Assembly (NCBI GenBank): GCA_947623455.1
Contig: OX392529.1
Coordinates: 930,001-994,000, forward strand
Length of the DNA: 64,000 bases
From: Mimachlamys varia
Lineage: Eukaryota > Mollusca > Bivalvia > Pectinida > Pectinidae
Reading direction: 5' to 3'
The position numbers were made by a program, and so were the translations under genes. Positions 37,736 through 50,000 of this stretch are shown here, piece after piece. Numbering within the stretch: position 1 is the first letter of the stretch; the number at the start of each line of letters is the position of its first letter. The notes below the pieces were generated by a model. The model saw only the letters and a program-made list of their open reading frames with translations. It ran no database searches and had not been told where the DNA came from.

Positions 37736-38689
37736 ATTATGTTACACCATCAACGTAATATAGAAAGCAGCTCACGCTAGAACAGGACACAAATACCCAA
37801 TAAATAAAATCTGAAACTTCAACATACACATCTTTAAGTATTCCACCAATGATAAAAAATACATAATAAAGACAGAAAAATAACATAGCTAAATTGAGGT
37901 TAGAGTTTTCAGTGGTTAGGGCAGTTTATTTGCAATTGAAATGAAATGTTATCAATCACTTGATTTATTTATTTTATCGTTATGGATGAAATAATTAATA
38001 TATTAATTTTTTTTTTGAATTGTAATAGTTCCCAATTTTACATTATAGCTTGTGAACTAATTCACATCGGCATACCCACCATCACATTAGTACAATATTA
38101 CAACACCAGAATGTTATAAACACATGTATTCAAAATCAAAATAATATTTACATTGATGCAAAATGAAACAAAGGTGAATTCTGTACAGTGTAATAATACG
38201 TGATGTTGAATTGTAGTATGAAGTTAATTTACTTTCATTATATACGTATACGTATGACTGTTGTCTTTTTTGAATTGAAAAATGAAAAAAAAAAAAACAA
38301 GAAAAAACAGATAACTAAACAGAATTGATGTTAATAAGAAGGCTGTTATTTCTTACTACTCTTTAACACTTTAATAGCACCTGATATTACTTTGTAAATT
38401 GAAGCATTTCTGATAACACTTTAGCAACCCTTTATATTTCTTAGGAAACTCAAATGACTTGTTTTTGTGTAAATTGAAAAAAATAACAATTGATGTTACT
38501 TTGTAAACTGCAACATATCTTATAACTTGTAATATACAATAACACTTAATTTTGCTTTTGTAACCTGTAGCATGACTTGTAAGTTGATAATTTGATGGTT
38601 CTTTGTCGGCTGTTACATGACTTGGACCCTTTAAAATGAAATCACACTTGATATTACTTTGAAAACTGCAACATTACTTGGACGTAACA
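37736..38689. other. AT-rich spacer grading into the 43-bp array
   Basis: No gene. From about 38380 degenerate copies of the 43-bp satellite are recognisable (ATTACTTTGTAAA...GCAAC), so the left edge of that array decays gradually. The part near 37740-37900 may include LINE-1 5' UTR. Confidence 0.5.
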
Positions 38690-41207
38690 CTTCAAGTGAC
38701 TTAGTAAACAGTAAATTTAATTTAACCTTACAGTTAGTGTTACTTTGTTAACAGTAACATTACTTGGACCTTACACTTAGTGTTACTATGTTAACAGCAA
38801 CATTACTCGGAACTTACACTTAGTGTTACTATGTTAACAGTAACATTACTTTGACCTTACACTTAGTGTTACTTTGTTAACAGTAACATTACTTGGACCT
38901 TACACTTAGTGTTACTTTGTTGACAGTAACATTACTTGGACCTTACACTTAGTGTTACTATGTTAACAGTAACATTACTCGGACCTTACACTTAGTGTTA
39001 CTATGTTAACAGTAACATTACTCGGACCTTACACTTAGTGTTACTATGTTAACAGTAACATTACTCGGACCTTACACTTAGTGTTACTATGTTAACAGTA
39101 ACATTACTCGGACCTTATACTTAGTGTAACGTTGTTGACAGTAAAAACATTACTCGGAACTTACACTTAGTGTTACTATGTTAACAGTAACATTACTCGG
39201 ACCTTACACTTAGTGTTACTATGTTAACAGTAACATTACTCGGACCTTACACTTAGTGTAACTTTGTTGACAGTAACATTACTTGGTCCTTACACTTAGT
39301 GTTACTATGTAAACAGTAACATTACTCGGACCTTACACTTAGTGTTACTATGTTAACAGTAACATTACTTGGACCTTACACTTAGTGTTACTTTGTTGAC
39401 AGTAACATTACTTGGACCTTACACTTAGTGTTACTATGTTAACAGTAACATTACTCGGACCTTACACTTAGTGTTACTTTGTTAACAGTAACATTACTTG
39501 GACCTTATACTTAGTGTTACTATGTTAACAATAACATTACTCGGACCTTGCACTTAGTGTTACTATGTTAACAGTAACATTACTCGGACCTTACACTTAG
39601 TGTTACTATGTTAACAGTAACATTACTTGGACCTTACACTTAGTGTTACTATGTTAACAATAACATTACTCGGACCTTGCACTTAGTGTTACTATGTTAA
39701 CAATAACATTACTCGGACCTTACACTTAGTGTTACTATGTTAACAGCAACATTACTCGGTCCTTACACTTAGTGTTACTATGTTAACAGTGACATTACTC
39801 GGACCTTACACTTAGTGTTACTATGTTAACAGCAACATTACTCGGAACTTACACTTAGTGTTACTATGTTAACAGTAACATTACTTGGACCTTACACTTA
39901 GTGTTACTATGTTAACAGTAACATTACTCGGACCTTACACTTAGTGTTACTTTAATAACAGTAACATTACTTGGACCTTACACTTAGTGTTACTATGTTA
40001 ACAGTAACATTACTCGGACCTTACACTTAGTGTTAATATGTTAACAGTAACATTACTCGGACCTTACACTAAGTGTTACTTTGTTGACAGTAACATTACT
40101 CGGACCTTACACTTAGTGTTACTATGTTAACAGTAACATTACTCGGACCTTACACTTAGTGTTACTATGTTAACAGTAACATTACTTGGACCTTACACTA
40201 AGTGTTACTTTGTTGACAGTAAAAACATTACTTGGACCTTACACTTAGTGTTACTATGTTAACAGTAACATTACTTGGACCTTACACTTAGTGTTACTTT
40301 GTTGACAGTAACATTACTCGGACCTTACACTTAGTGTTACTATGTTAACAGTAACATTACTCGGACCTTACACTTAGTGTTACTATGTTAACAGTAACAT
40401 TACTCGGTCCTTACACTTAGTGTTACTATGTTAACAGTAACATTACTTGGACCTTACACTTAGTGTTACTTTGTTGACAGTAACATTACTTGGACCTTAC
40501 ACTTAGTGTTACTATGTTAACAGTAACATTACTCGGACCTTACACTTAGTGTTACTTTGTTGACAGTAACATTACTCGGACCTTACACTAAGTGTTACTA
40601 TGTTAACAGTAACATTACTCGGTCCTTACACTTAGTGTTACTAAGTTAACTGTAACATGACTGGGACCTTATACTTACACATGATGTTACTTTGTAAACT
40701 GTAACATGACTTAAACATTACACTTTACATTGTAAAATGTAACATGACTTGGACCATACACTTGTTGTTACTTTGTAAACAGAAACATGACTAGGACCTT
40801 ACACTCGATGTTGCTTTGTATACAGTAACATTACTTGGACCTTACACTTAACGTTACTATGTTAACTGTACCATGATTGGGACCTTATACTTGATGTTAC
40901 GTTGTAAATTGAAACAATACTTGGACCTTATACTTGAAATTACTTTGAAAACAGTAACATTACTTTGACATTACAATTGATGTTACTTTGTTAACAGAAA
41001 CATTACTTAGTACTTACACATGATGTTACTTTGTAAACTGTAACATGACTTAAACATTACACTTGTTACTTAGTAGACAGTAACATTACTTGGACCTTAC
41101 ACTTAATGTTACTATATTAACTGTAACATGACTAAGTACTTACACATGTTGATGCTTTGTAAACTGTAACATGACTTAGACATTACATTTGTTACTTTGT
41201 AGACAAT
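38690..41207. repeat. 43-bp tandem array (satellite I), left block
   Basis: About 58 copies of a 43-bp unit (CTTACACTTAGTGTTACTATG, then TTAACAGTAACATTACTCGGAC). Each unit contains the palindrome GTTAAC flanked by TGTTACT and AGTAACA, which are inverted copies. The central 38750-40650 is very uniform; the right edge is degenerate with 35-44-bp spacing. The array continues after the LTR insertion at 46750, and the 120 bp at about 40727-40845 is nearly identical to 46806-46925. Confidence 0.95.
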
Positions 41208-41562
41208 TGTCACGTGGGACGAGCTTCGATTTGTGATTCGGGAAAAAGAACACTAATGAATTGACTTCAATCTTAAATATTTATTTACAACAATAATATT
41301 CTATGAAATGAACATAATTATATGGCACACTCACTTACTCACTCACAATCACACTCAATGTATTATGTATATTGCTAAAGTCTGTAGCTCACATCCACGA
41401 TGCTGACCTCCAGAAATAAGGACAATGTTCCTTGAAACTCCACAAGTAGTGACACAGCTCAATCCAGAGCTACACAAGTATTCACCTCAAGGTGAACATC
41501 TAAGTCCCCTTTGCTACGCTTAGCAAAGACAGCGGTACAGTAGTACCGTAGTGTCCATGACA

Positions 41563-41750
41563 CTACACCTCTATATTACAAGTGAGGTACCTATGTCCTC
41601 CTGAAGCACGCACGGCGGCTGCACATCGTTGTATTCCCTTGACACAAGCCTGAGTGATGATGGGTTCCGTAGTAAGGTTGAACGGTGTTGACATCACGCC
41701 TGGTCCTGACTGGTTAACAAACATTAAGCCTTGACTGCCGTCATGTGAAG
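41563..41750 (-). other. Open stretch with splice-acceptor-like start inside the LTR
   Basis: Minus-strand sequence after TTATTGTAG at 41751-41759 is open for about 62 codons to a TAG at 41563-41565. It contains VNQSGPGVMSTPFN and ITQACVKGIQRCAAAV, followed by a possible 3' UTR and AATAAA. A donor-like CTGTG|GTAAGT lies at about 46520 on the other side of LINE-2, and the phase across such an intron would stay open. There is no upstream ATG, and the peptide is not recognised. It may be chance, or a leader or fusion exon used by the element. Confidence 0.25.
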
Positions 41751-42255
41751 CTACAATAAGTAATAATCAAAATAGTTAAATTCAATCACTCACAGTTTCA
41801 TACTGTTCTCAATATCTAGCCTAAATCGAGAAAATAAGCTAATTAACAATAATAACTTCATAACTGTAATTATTAAACATTATATTTATATAAATATGCC
41901 TTTTAATACCTAAAACTAGTGTGCGGGTCCAAAATATAGCAAAATCAAACATTGTTACAATATGGTACATATAGGTTTCCATACTTTTTCCACTCGACTG
42001 CGTACTCAGTACACTAAGCTATGCCTACATGGATCAGGGCTTCCATAGATTATTTAATCGAACAAATGCACGATATAAGCAATTAAACCACATTTAAGTT
42101 AAACCAATTACGTTTATATTATTTCAATACAATAGTAATACATGTATTTTAAGTATTTATACTTCAAAACATTGGTAAATATAACATATCACACCTGCAT
42201 AAACATCGCTCATAATAGTCATGCATGATTGGACCGCATCGATAGTTAGATGGCT

Positions 42256-45200
42256 TAATAATAATAATAATGTTTATTCAGGCAAAGGCATAGTAAAATT
42301 ACACAGTACAAATATCGCATTTCATAAGCAATTGGATCACAATTATAATCAGTAATAAATTAAATTATTGTGGGTTTCTTAAAATTATTAATTTAAAACA
42401 TAAAATATCACAGAAGAATTTTCACAAACCTTGACATATCACAGTTTAAATTTGTATCGCATGAAATTAAATTACACTGTGATTGCAAATCTTCTAAGTA
42501 AAAAAGTTGAAAATTTTAGAGATGTCAATTAAAAAAGTAGAGGAAAATTTGTAAAACCAGATGAAAATGCCTTTGGCCTTGGATTACCCATAAAGCCTAT
42601 AAAATAGGCTTATTTCCAATGGGGTCCATTAAAGGAGTAATCATTCCGGTTGAGATGTAAAGCCACGGAAAATTGGATTGAATTAAATTTCGCAGCATTA
42701 AATATATAGAACCAGAGCACTATTTTGAATGAAAGAAAATCTTTTACATAGAAGATATGAAAACAAATATTGGAAGTAAATAAATAGTTTGGCACATTTC
42801 AGGACATTAATAGAAGAGGATGGAAGTTGAAGAGATATTGCATATCAATATACATTGTAATCTGAACTGAACAATAATACAATATGATATGTAACAAAAA
42901 ACATCACTACCCGTTCAACCGAATGCAGAGTAGATCGATGACGTTAAGCTCAATAGTAGACGAAGGGGTCGTCAAATTCGCCTTTTGATTGAAGCATTAG
43001 CAACTGTTTTGCTTTGTTTTTAAAAAGATATTTATTTTTAGAATTTTTAATATTATCTGGAAGGGAATTCCAATCTTTTGCTGCAGAAATAGAAAAAGAA
43101 GAACTTTCTATGCTTTTAACGTTTCTTATTGAGAAGTTCATGGTTCCAGATCTTGTACCAAAGCAGTTTTTGTTTATTGAGAAAAGTTCGTTTAGATATT
43201 GTGGACATTTACCATTGTAGATGTTAAAAGCATGGTTGAGGCGAAGTTGGCGGACCCTTTGTTGTACATTAAGCATGCCTAGTTTTCCTAACTCAGTGAC
43301 AGTGACCCTTGTTCTGTTATCGAGGTTAAGAATAAAGCGGACCATTTTGTTTTGGGTAGTCTGGAGTTTACCTTTGAGTTTCTTGGTAATTCCTTCATAC
43401 CAGGAGGTGCACGCATAGTCAAAATGGCACTGAATTAGAGCAGAGCATAAAGTTTTACGGGATTTTAAAGAGAGACATTTACTATTTCTGTACAAAAATT
43501 TAAGTCTTTGGTTAATTTTTTGGATGATATTGGAGACAATTTCCTCTCCAGATAGAAATTTATCTATCGTAACACCGAGGTATTTTACTGAAGATTGCGA
43601 GGCAATGTTTTGACCGTTACATGAAATTTTGAAATCATCCTCGGGTACTTGTCCTAATTTTCTCTTTGGTCCGAATAAAATGCTTTCTGTTTTACCTAAA
43701 TGTAATGATAATTTGTTGTCAACGAGCCAATCATGACATGATTCCAAAATTGAGGATAATTTAGAAGAAATTGTTTTGGGACAGTGATGTGAAAAAATAA
43801 TTGCACTGTCATCAGCATACAGAAGTAGTTTACAGGAAGTCTCTATACTTATTTGCATGTCATTTACATAGATCAGAAATAGAAGAGGGCCCAATAAGCT
43901 ACCCTGGGGGACCCCACAATGGATGTTGTCCTCTGCGGAGGTCACTCCATTTATACTCACTAATTGGGATCGATCTTCTAAGTATGATCTAAACCAGTTA
44001 CAAGACTCGACACCAATGAGTTTTAATTTCTCACAAAGGATCGAATGGTTCACCGTGTCGAATGCTTTTTGTAAATCGAGTAGGACCATGCCTGTATAAA
44101 GACCTTTGGCTGTTTGAGATTTGATATGATCAATTAGATAAATTAAACAAGAATCAGTGGAGTATGACTTCCTAAAGCCAGATTGGAGTTCATACAATAA
44201 ATTATTTTTAGCAAGAAAAGTTTCTAATTGGTTGTAAACTGCTTTTTCCAAAATTTTAGACACAGTGCTTAAAATGCTAACAGGACGGTAATTTTCCGCC
44301 TGCAGTCTATCTTTCTTTTTGAATAAAGGTATGACTTTCGCAGTTTTTAGATCGTCCGGAACTACACCTTCAGATATTGAAAGGTTAATTAAAAATGTGA
44401 CTGGAATTTTGATCATTGGTGCCGCGTCCCTCAGAAATCTAGCAGGGATTTGGTCGAGGCCTGTACTTTTACATACATTTAGGTTACATAGCTCTTTATA
44501 GACAAAATCTTCCGAAACATGTCGAAGATGAAATTTTATGCCTTTTGGATTCCTTTTAGAGTAAAAATCATGAAATAATTTGGTAGAAAAATGATAAATC
44601 CCTTTGCACAAAGGTAATTTATCTACAAGTTTTGAAGCAATGGTTGTGAAAAATTTATTGAAATGGTTGGCTATGGTAACAGCATCATGGCAGTTTTCAC
44701 CATCTATATGTAAAACTGTTTTAGGATTTGATTTCCTGTCCCTTTCATAGCCCAAGCCCTTGAGTTGTTTCCAAAGATTTTTTGAATTTCCTTTATTTTC
44801 TTCAATTTTGCTTTTGAAGTAGTTGTTTTTGGCTTTTTTTACGAGTTTCTGTATACGATTTCTTAACTGACAAAATTGACTGTAAAATTCTAGATTATTA
44901 GACTTTTTAAATGAATTAAGTTTTTTGTCCCTTTCAGAAATGAGATCTAAAATATCGGCTGTAATCCATGGTTCAGTTCGCTGTTTAAGTCGAACTTCCT
45001 TTTTAGGAGCGACATGGTCTAAAGCCTCCGTAAAAAGGTTTTTGAAAATTTCCCAGGCTTGGTTTATGTTAGGGGCAAGAAAGCAATTTTCCCAATTAGC
45101 CTCAGCCAATTTACTAATAAATGAGTCTTTGCAATAGTTCTTAGTTGACCGGATAGTGATATTGTTGTGTTTGTTATAAACACATTTTGTAGTTTTGCGA

Positions 45201-46500
45201 GTGCAAAATACAGGAAAATGGTCACTAAAGCCTATATGTAAAACACCAGAATGACTTATCTTTTCCTTGGAGTTACACAAAATGTGATCTATGAGTGATG
45301 ATGAAGTATCAGTGACCCTAGTTGGGTTTGAGACAATTTGTTCAAAATTCAAAAATTTTAGAAGACTACAATACGTAGAGTGTAATGGGTTGGTTTTATT
45401 TTTTAAACAGATGTTAAAGTCACCCAGAATAATAATTTCTCCTTCCAAATTTAGATTGTGTAAAGTGTCTTCAAAGTTGTCACAAAAGTTATTTTGGTTA
45501 GGTGGTCTATAACATGTACCCACAGTGATAGGTTTGGTTTTTGGTAGGAGAATGTTTATAAAAAGGAACTCGTCATCCTCATTTGTCACTTCCAATGGGG
45601 TGAAGGATAAGTCTTCTCTGACGTAGGTGCATACACCACCGCCTGAGCGGTTTCTATCTTTTCGTAGAACAGCGTATCCGTCTATGTGTATTTCAGAGTC
45701 AGTAATGGAATCATCAAGCCAGGACTCGGTGACAGCTAAGACAGCAGCATTAGATTTCCTAGCAATGTTTCGGAGTTCATGAATTTTACAATAAAGAGAT
45801 CTAGCATTGAGGTGGATAAAATGTAGACCTTTATTTTTGAAACACTTAAAAATATCTTCTTGAAGGTGATCAGATTCGTCAGTGGAAGAAGGGAGATTAC
45901 TCTGATCTAAATTAGTGTCTTGCTCATCAGTTTGAATAGTAATGTTGTCATCGAAGAAGGAGTCCGAAAAGACAGGCAGAGAACAGGTAACACAGCTCCA
46001 GTCATACTCAGAATTTGACAGGTAATCGTAGGAAGATTTGGATAAGTCAGTACACTTAACGTGAAACCATAAATCACAAATATCACAGGCAATGGCCTTT
46101 TGGTTTTTCCTGACGGACTTTTCACATTTTCCACATGGGTATTTTATTGGGCCAGGGTTTGAGGCCACGTCGCCGCAAAGAAGTATGCAAAAAGTTAGTA
46201 GGAATCTGTTTTTATTGGGCCTATATGTGCAGTACACTGATGAATGACATTCGTCAAAACTGGTGACGTTGTGGACGTAATGTCGCTGAAAAATTGTGTG
46301 GTTTATAAAGTCATTTGCTTTTACCTGCTCCAGTGAGTTACATGAGTAAAAGCCAAGGTTTTCAATCTTATATGTAATGTCGTTTACATTTGGCCAGGTG
46401 GTGACATTTGGCCATATTCTTGAGTAAAAACCGAAAAATATGATGACAAGATAAATATATGGTACAGACAAATAATACCAAATCTAAATATAGAATAGAA
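42256..46500 (-). mobile_element. LINE-2 of this window: CR1/L2-like retrotransposon with leader, 2A-like motif and PHD finger
   Basis: Minus-strand element nested in the solo LTR. Its 3' end is a (TTA)n run at 42255-42270 preceded by CTGAATAAACA, giving a 3' UTR of about 680 bp. The 5' end falls near 46500: the ORF is open up to a stop just above 46490 without an ATG, so the copy is probably truncated within the first codons of the protein. No clear target duplication could be fixed. Confidence 0.85.
42950..46471 (-). CDS. LINE-2 polyprotein: leader, 2A-like, PHD finger, APE endonuclease, reverse transcriptase
   Basis: An uninterrupted frame of about 1173 codons, opening at a TTG since no ATG precedes it. 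Hydrophobic N-terminus (about 3-20) and a second hydrophobic patch LLTFCILLC directly before the 2A-like GDVASNPGP at 100-108. Next comes a complete C4HC3 PHD finger (C113, C116, C129, C132, H137, C140, C160, C163, with W158). The endonuclease starts near 214 (FIHLNARSLYCKI; TESWLD; LGDFNICL; FSDHFPVF). The RT has FKKKDRLQAENYRPVSIL, QKAFDTVNHSIL, GVPQGSLLGPLLF and the active-site YADD at about 883-886. There are no internal stops. The 2A core has Ala where the usual Glu stands, so skipping may be weak. With an intact frame and a nested position, this looks like one of the younger insertions. Confidence 0.88.
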   Translation of the reverse strand: MSVPYIYLVIIFFGFYSRIWPNVTTWPNVNDITYKIENLGFYSCNSLEQVKANDFINHTIFQRHYVHNVTSFDECHSSVYCTYRPNKNRFLLTFCILLCGDVASNPGPIKYPCGKCEKSVRKNQKAIACDICDLWFHVKCTDLSKSSYDYLSNSEYDWSCVTCSLPVFSDSFFDDNITIQTDEQDTNLDQSNLPSSTDESDHLQEDIFKCFKNKGLHFIHLNARSLYCKIHELRNIARKSNAAVLAVTESWLDDSITDSEIHIDGYAVLRKDRNRSGGGVCTYVREDLSFTPLEVTNEDDEFLFINILLPKTKPITVGTCYRPPNQNNFCDNFEDTLHNLNLEGEIIILGDFNICLKNKTNPLHSTYCSLLKFLNFEQIVSNPTRVTDTSSSLIDHILCNSKEKISHSGVLHIGFSDHFPVFCTRKTTKCVYNKHNNITIRSTKNYCKDSFISKLAEANWENCFLAPNINQAWEIFKNLFTEALDHVAPKKEVRLKQRTEPWITADILDLISERDKKLNSFKKSNNLEFYSQFCQLRNRIQKLVKKAKNNYFKSKIEENKGNSKNLWKQLKGLGYERDRKSNPKTVLHIDGENCHDAVTIANHFNKFFTTIASKLVDKLPLCKGIYHFSTKLFHDFYSKRNPKGIKFHLRHVSEDFVYKELCNLNVCKSTGLDQIPARFLRDAAPMIKIPVTFLINLSISEGVVPDDLKTAKVIPLFKKKDRLQAENYRPVSILSTVSKILEKAVYNQLETFLAKNNLLYELQSGFRKSYSTDSCLIYLIDHIKSQTAKGLYTGMVLLDLQKAFDTVNHSILCEKLKLIGVESCNWFRSYLEDRSQLVSINGVTSAEDNIHCGVPQGSLLGPLLFLIYVNDMQISIETSCKLLLYADDSAIIFSHHCPKTISSKLSSILESCHDWLVDNKLSLHLGKTESILFGPKRKLGQVPEDDFKISCNGQNIASQSSVKYLGVTIDKFLSGEEIVSNIIQKINQRLKFLYRNSKCLSLKSRKTLCSALIQCHFDYACTSWYEGITKKLKGKLQTTQNKMVRFILNLDNRTRVTVTELGKLGMLNVQQRVRQLRLNHAFNIYNGKCPQYLNELFSINKNCFGTRSGTMNFSIRNVKSIESSSFSISAAKDWNSLPDNIKNSKNKYLFKNKAKQLLMLQSKGEFDDPFVYY

Positions 46501-46749
46501 ATAAAGAGAAGGTACACTTACCACAGACTGTATCCTGTGCCTGGTTCACACATATAATAAGATGAATTATATCACCTAATAGTAACGGACAATGCCATGT
46601 CCACCCGTACTATACAAGGTCTCTCTCGTGCTTCCAAAACACCGCTACGCCTGACGTACTTCCGTCTTATACTTTAAAGATACCTACCTCTAACTTTCTT
46701 ACCTAAAATACTTACCTAATATTTACTATATATACTTGCGTACGTGACA

Positions 46750-46945
46750 ACAATAACATGACTTGGAACATACACTTAATGTTACTATGTTAACTGTAAC
46801 ATGACTAAGAAATTACACTTAATACATTCCAAAATGTAACATGACTTGGGCCATACACTTGTTGTTACTTTGTAAACAGAAACATGACTAGGACCTTACA
46901 CACTCGATGTTGCTTTGTATACAGTAACATTACTTGGACCTGAAG
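46750..46945. repeat. 43-bp tandem array (satellite I), right block
   Basis: Continuation of the array split by the LTR, starting with the second ACAAT. It consists of about four diverged units and ends at ACTTGGACCTGAAGTTTG, where the 17-bp array begins. Confidence 0.9.
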
Positions 46946-46949
46946 TTTG

Positions 46950-47086
46950 ATACAAGTATTAATTAGACACCCGTTTTATTAGATGTCTGTATAAGTTTGA
47001 TACCAGTATTAATTAGATATCAGTATTAATTAGATACCAATATCAATTAGATGTCTGTATAAGTTACATATCTATCTATCTATCTA
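46950..47086. repeat. 17-bp tandem array (satellite H), block 2
   Basis: Eight or so 17-mers of the TATTAATTAGATACC and TGTCTGTATAAGTT types, ending ATAAGTTACATAT where LINE-3 starts. Block 3 resumes on the other side of LINE-3. Confidence 0.9.
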
Positions 47087-50000
47087 TGAATAATGTCAAC
47101 TCCTCTTCCGAGTGTTACTGACATGAAAGTGCGCGTCGATTTGTTAGTAAAGTGAGGTGAAAAGTTCTAAAAGTCTGATGGGACCAATTACCATCAGATA
47201 AAGTGAGGAACAGAAATGTTAAATTGTTAAAAAGTGAAAGAAAAGAAGAAAAATTTAAAAGGATAAAAACACTGTCCGCCGATCTAATACTGGATGGTTG
47301 CCAAACCCAGCTTGAAAGCTTCAAGTGTTGGGATGGTGACTATGTGGCTAGGAAGATTGTTCCAGAGTATAACTGAGTGAGGGAAAAATGAGAACTTATG
47401 ATAATCTGATTTAACTTGTACTTGTCTGAAGGAAAGCGGGTGCATTAACCTTGTAAATCTGGTTGGTTTCTGGAGGTACTCAGGTAGGTTTATGGCAACA
47501 AGTTGATGGTAAATTTTGTAAAACATGGTCAGTCTAGAGTCAAGTCTTCTATGTTCAAGCGACCGCCAACCCAGACGTTCTTGCATGGCTGTAACACTGG
47601 AAAGAGGGGAGAAGTCTTTTGTGACCCATCGAAGAGCCCGGCGTTGTACCATTTCTATTTTGTGTGTGTTTGCTTGCGTGTATGGGTGCCAGATGGTAGA
47701 GGCATACTCAAGCTGTGGACGGACAAGGGTTTTGTATGCAAGGGTTTTGACATGTTCATTGTTTGCTGTGATGTTTCTTTTGATGAAGCCAAGTGTTTTG
47801 TTTGCGTTTGTAGTAATTCTAGATATATGGGTGTTCCAGCTGAGATCTGTTGCTATGTCAACGCCAAGATATTTTGCAGAAGAGACAGATTCTAAGATTT
47901 GACCATGAAGAAGATATTGTGTTTTGATGATGTTTTTGCTTTTGGCGATATGGAGAACTTGGCATTTGGAAGGATTAAACTCCATATCCCAGTCATTTTC
48001 CCATTTTTGTAGTGTGTTTAGGTCATCTTGAATAGTTTTGCTGTCTTTAGGAGAATTGATAGCAAGGTATACTGCAGTGTCGTCAGCAAAAAGTCGGACT
48101 TGAGATTTGATATTAGACGGGAGATCATTGATGTAGATTAAGAAGTACAGAGGTCCAAGGACAGAGCCTTGAGGGACACCAGATGTAACAGGTACTTCTT
48201 TAGAGTAATCCCCCTCCAAGACTACTGTTTGTTTTCGGTTAAGAAGAAATGCCTCTGACCACTTGAGGACTTGTTGACAGATGCCATAATCTTGGAGTTT
48301 GAGCAGTAGTTTCAAGTGATTCACCTTATCGAAAGCTTTGCTGAAATCAAGCAATATAAGATCAGTTTGTTGGCCATGAGAAATATTGTTGATCAGTTCA
48401 TCCGTTAGTTCAATTAGTTGAGTTTCACAGGATCTCCGGTCTCGGAAGCCATGCTGAAGGTCATACAGAATTGAATGTTTAGAGAGATGCGAAGATACGT
48501 TAGAGGCAACAATATGTTCTAGTGTTTTACATAAGATGCATGTTAGTGAAATAGGCCGATAGTTTGCTGGGTCACTGGGATCTCCCTTTTTAAAGATTGG
48601 GCATACAAAAGCCTTGGTCCAGTCTGACGGGATGGTTCCAGAAGAGATAGATTTTTGAAAGATGATTTGAACAATGTCAACAATTTCATTTCTGAGCTCC
48701 TTTAGGATGATTGGTCGAATACGATCTGGTCCACCAGCCTTATCAGGTTTTAAGTTGGTCAGCAGTTTTAGGATTCCATTCCGGTCAATGGATATTTCAG
48801 GCATAGATGGATATAGACAATTTGTTGAAGGATACAGAGTTTTAAGTTTTTGAAGGCAGTTTTGTTTTAGAGTGAGTGGAGACTTTTGCGTAAAGACAGA
48901 CTGAAATTGCTTATTTAAAATGTCTGCCTTATCAGGGTTATTTGTTTTCAGTTTTCCGGTGGCAGGGTCTTTAAGTGGGGAAACGCTCTGTGAATCTTGC
49001 TTTGCGTTTTTGATTAGAGAATACAGTTTCTTGGCAGCACATCTATTTGGGGTGCCAGCTTCAGAATCCCCATTACTTGCTAAGCCAAGGATATTTTCAA
49101 TGTATTGAGTATGAGAGGTCTTGATTTTTGATTTAATGAGTTGTTTCAGTGCTTTGAATGTCTTGTTTGTGCTGGGGATGGTATGCTTATTTTTAAATTT
49201 TTGATACAATTTATCCCTTTTGTGTATGAGTCTCTTGATCTCTCTTGTGATCCAGGGTAGAGCTCTTTTACAACCAAATTTTTTAGTCGGTATGAATTTT
49301 GAAATGCCACTTTCAATTGTGGTAGTGAATCTATCCCAAATATCATCAACTGGAAGTGACTCTGCATCCTTTAGTATAGATTGCTTGGCCTGCGTCATGT
49401 ATTGTCTAAATTCTGGCCACTTGGCTTTATTGTAGATGGTTGCATTTCGTGGTTTCTGTTTTGTTATGTTAGGTCGTACATTTACTGTGGCCGATATTAT
49501 TTCATGGTCACTGATACCAGGTATAATTTGTACTGAGTTAACATGTGTATAGTTGGTTGTTAGAAAAAGATCAAGAATGTTATTATGTCTGGTATTTTCA
49601 GAAACCATCTGAGTGAAATTGAAGTCATTCAGGATTTCTTGAAATTTTTCATAGACATTGGAAGAGTTGAACCCTGTTTTGATGGATGGATTATGATCAT
49701 GGTTCCAGTCAAATTTTGGAAGATTGAAATCTCCAAGGATAAGTTTATTCCCCTTGAGCTTGTTTGCCAGAGAAAGAGACTTTTCAAGTTCAAGAAAACT
49801 ATGGATGTCAGACTCTTGTGGCCTGTAGTAAGATGCTACAAAGAGTGGTTTGCATCCTTTTATTTCCACTTTAATCCATATGATTTCACAATCCGTTTTA
49901 AGTTGGGATTGTTCAGTGGTGAGAAGGTTAGATTTTGCAAGTAAGAAGACGCCACCGCCTTTACCCTTGAGGCGATCATTACGATACACTGTGTAGCCAA

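Larger units (their letters stand above)
41208..46749 (-). mobile_element. Probable solo LTR (about 1.3 kb net) containing nested LINE-2
   Basis: The insertion begins TGTCACGT (41208-41215) and ends ACGTGACA (46742-46749), inverted ends of the TG...CA type, and is flanked by the direct repeat ACAAT (41203-41207 and 46750-46754). Removing the insertion and one ACAAT restores a normal 43-bp array unit, so the borders are firm. Five-base duplications with TG...CA ends are the signature of LTR retrotransposon integration. No second LTR, primer-binding site or gag-pol is seen, so a solo LTR is the simplest reading. AATAAA lies on the minus strand (complement of 41280-41285), 72 bp from the lower border, which sets the orientation. 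The LINE-2 insertion (about 4.2 kb) splits it into parts of about 1.05 kb and 0.25 kb. Confidence 0.75.

Noticed and set aside
41207..46750. DNA transposon with 9-bp TIRs (TTGTCACGT) and 3-bp duplication CAA
   Set aside because: The same bases are better read as TG...CA ends with a 5-bp duplication ACAAT, and no transposase is present. Kept as the rival model.
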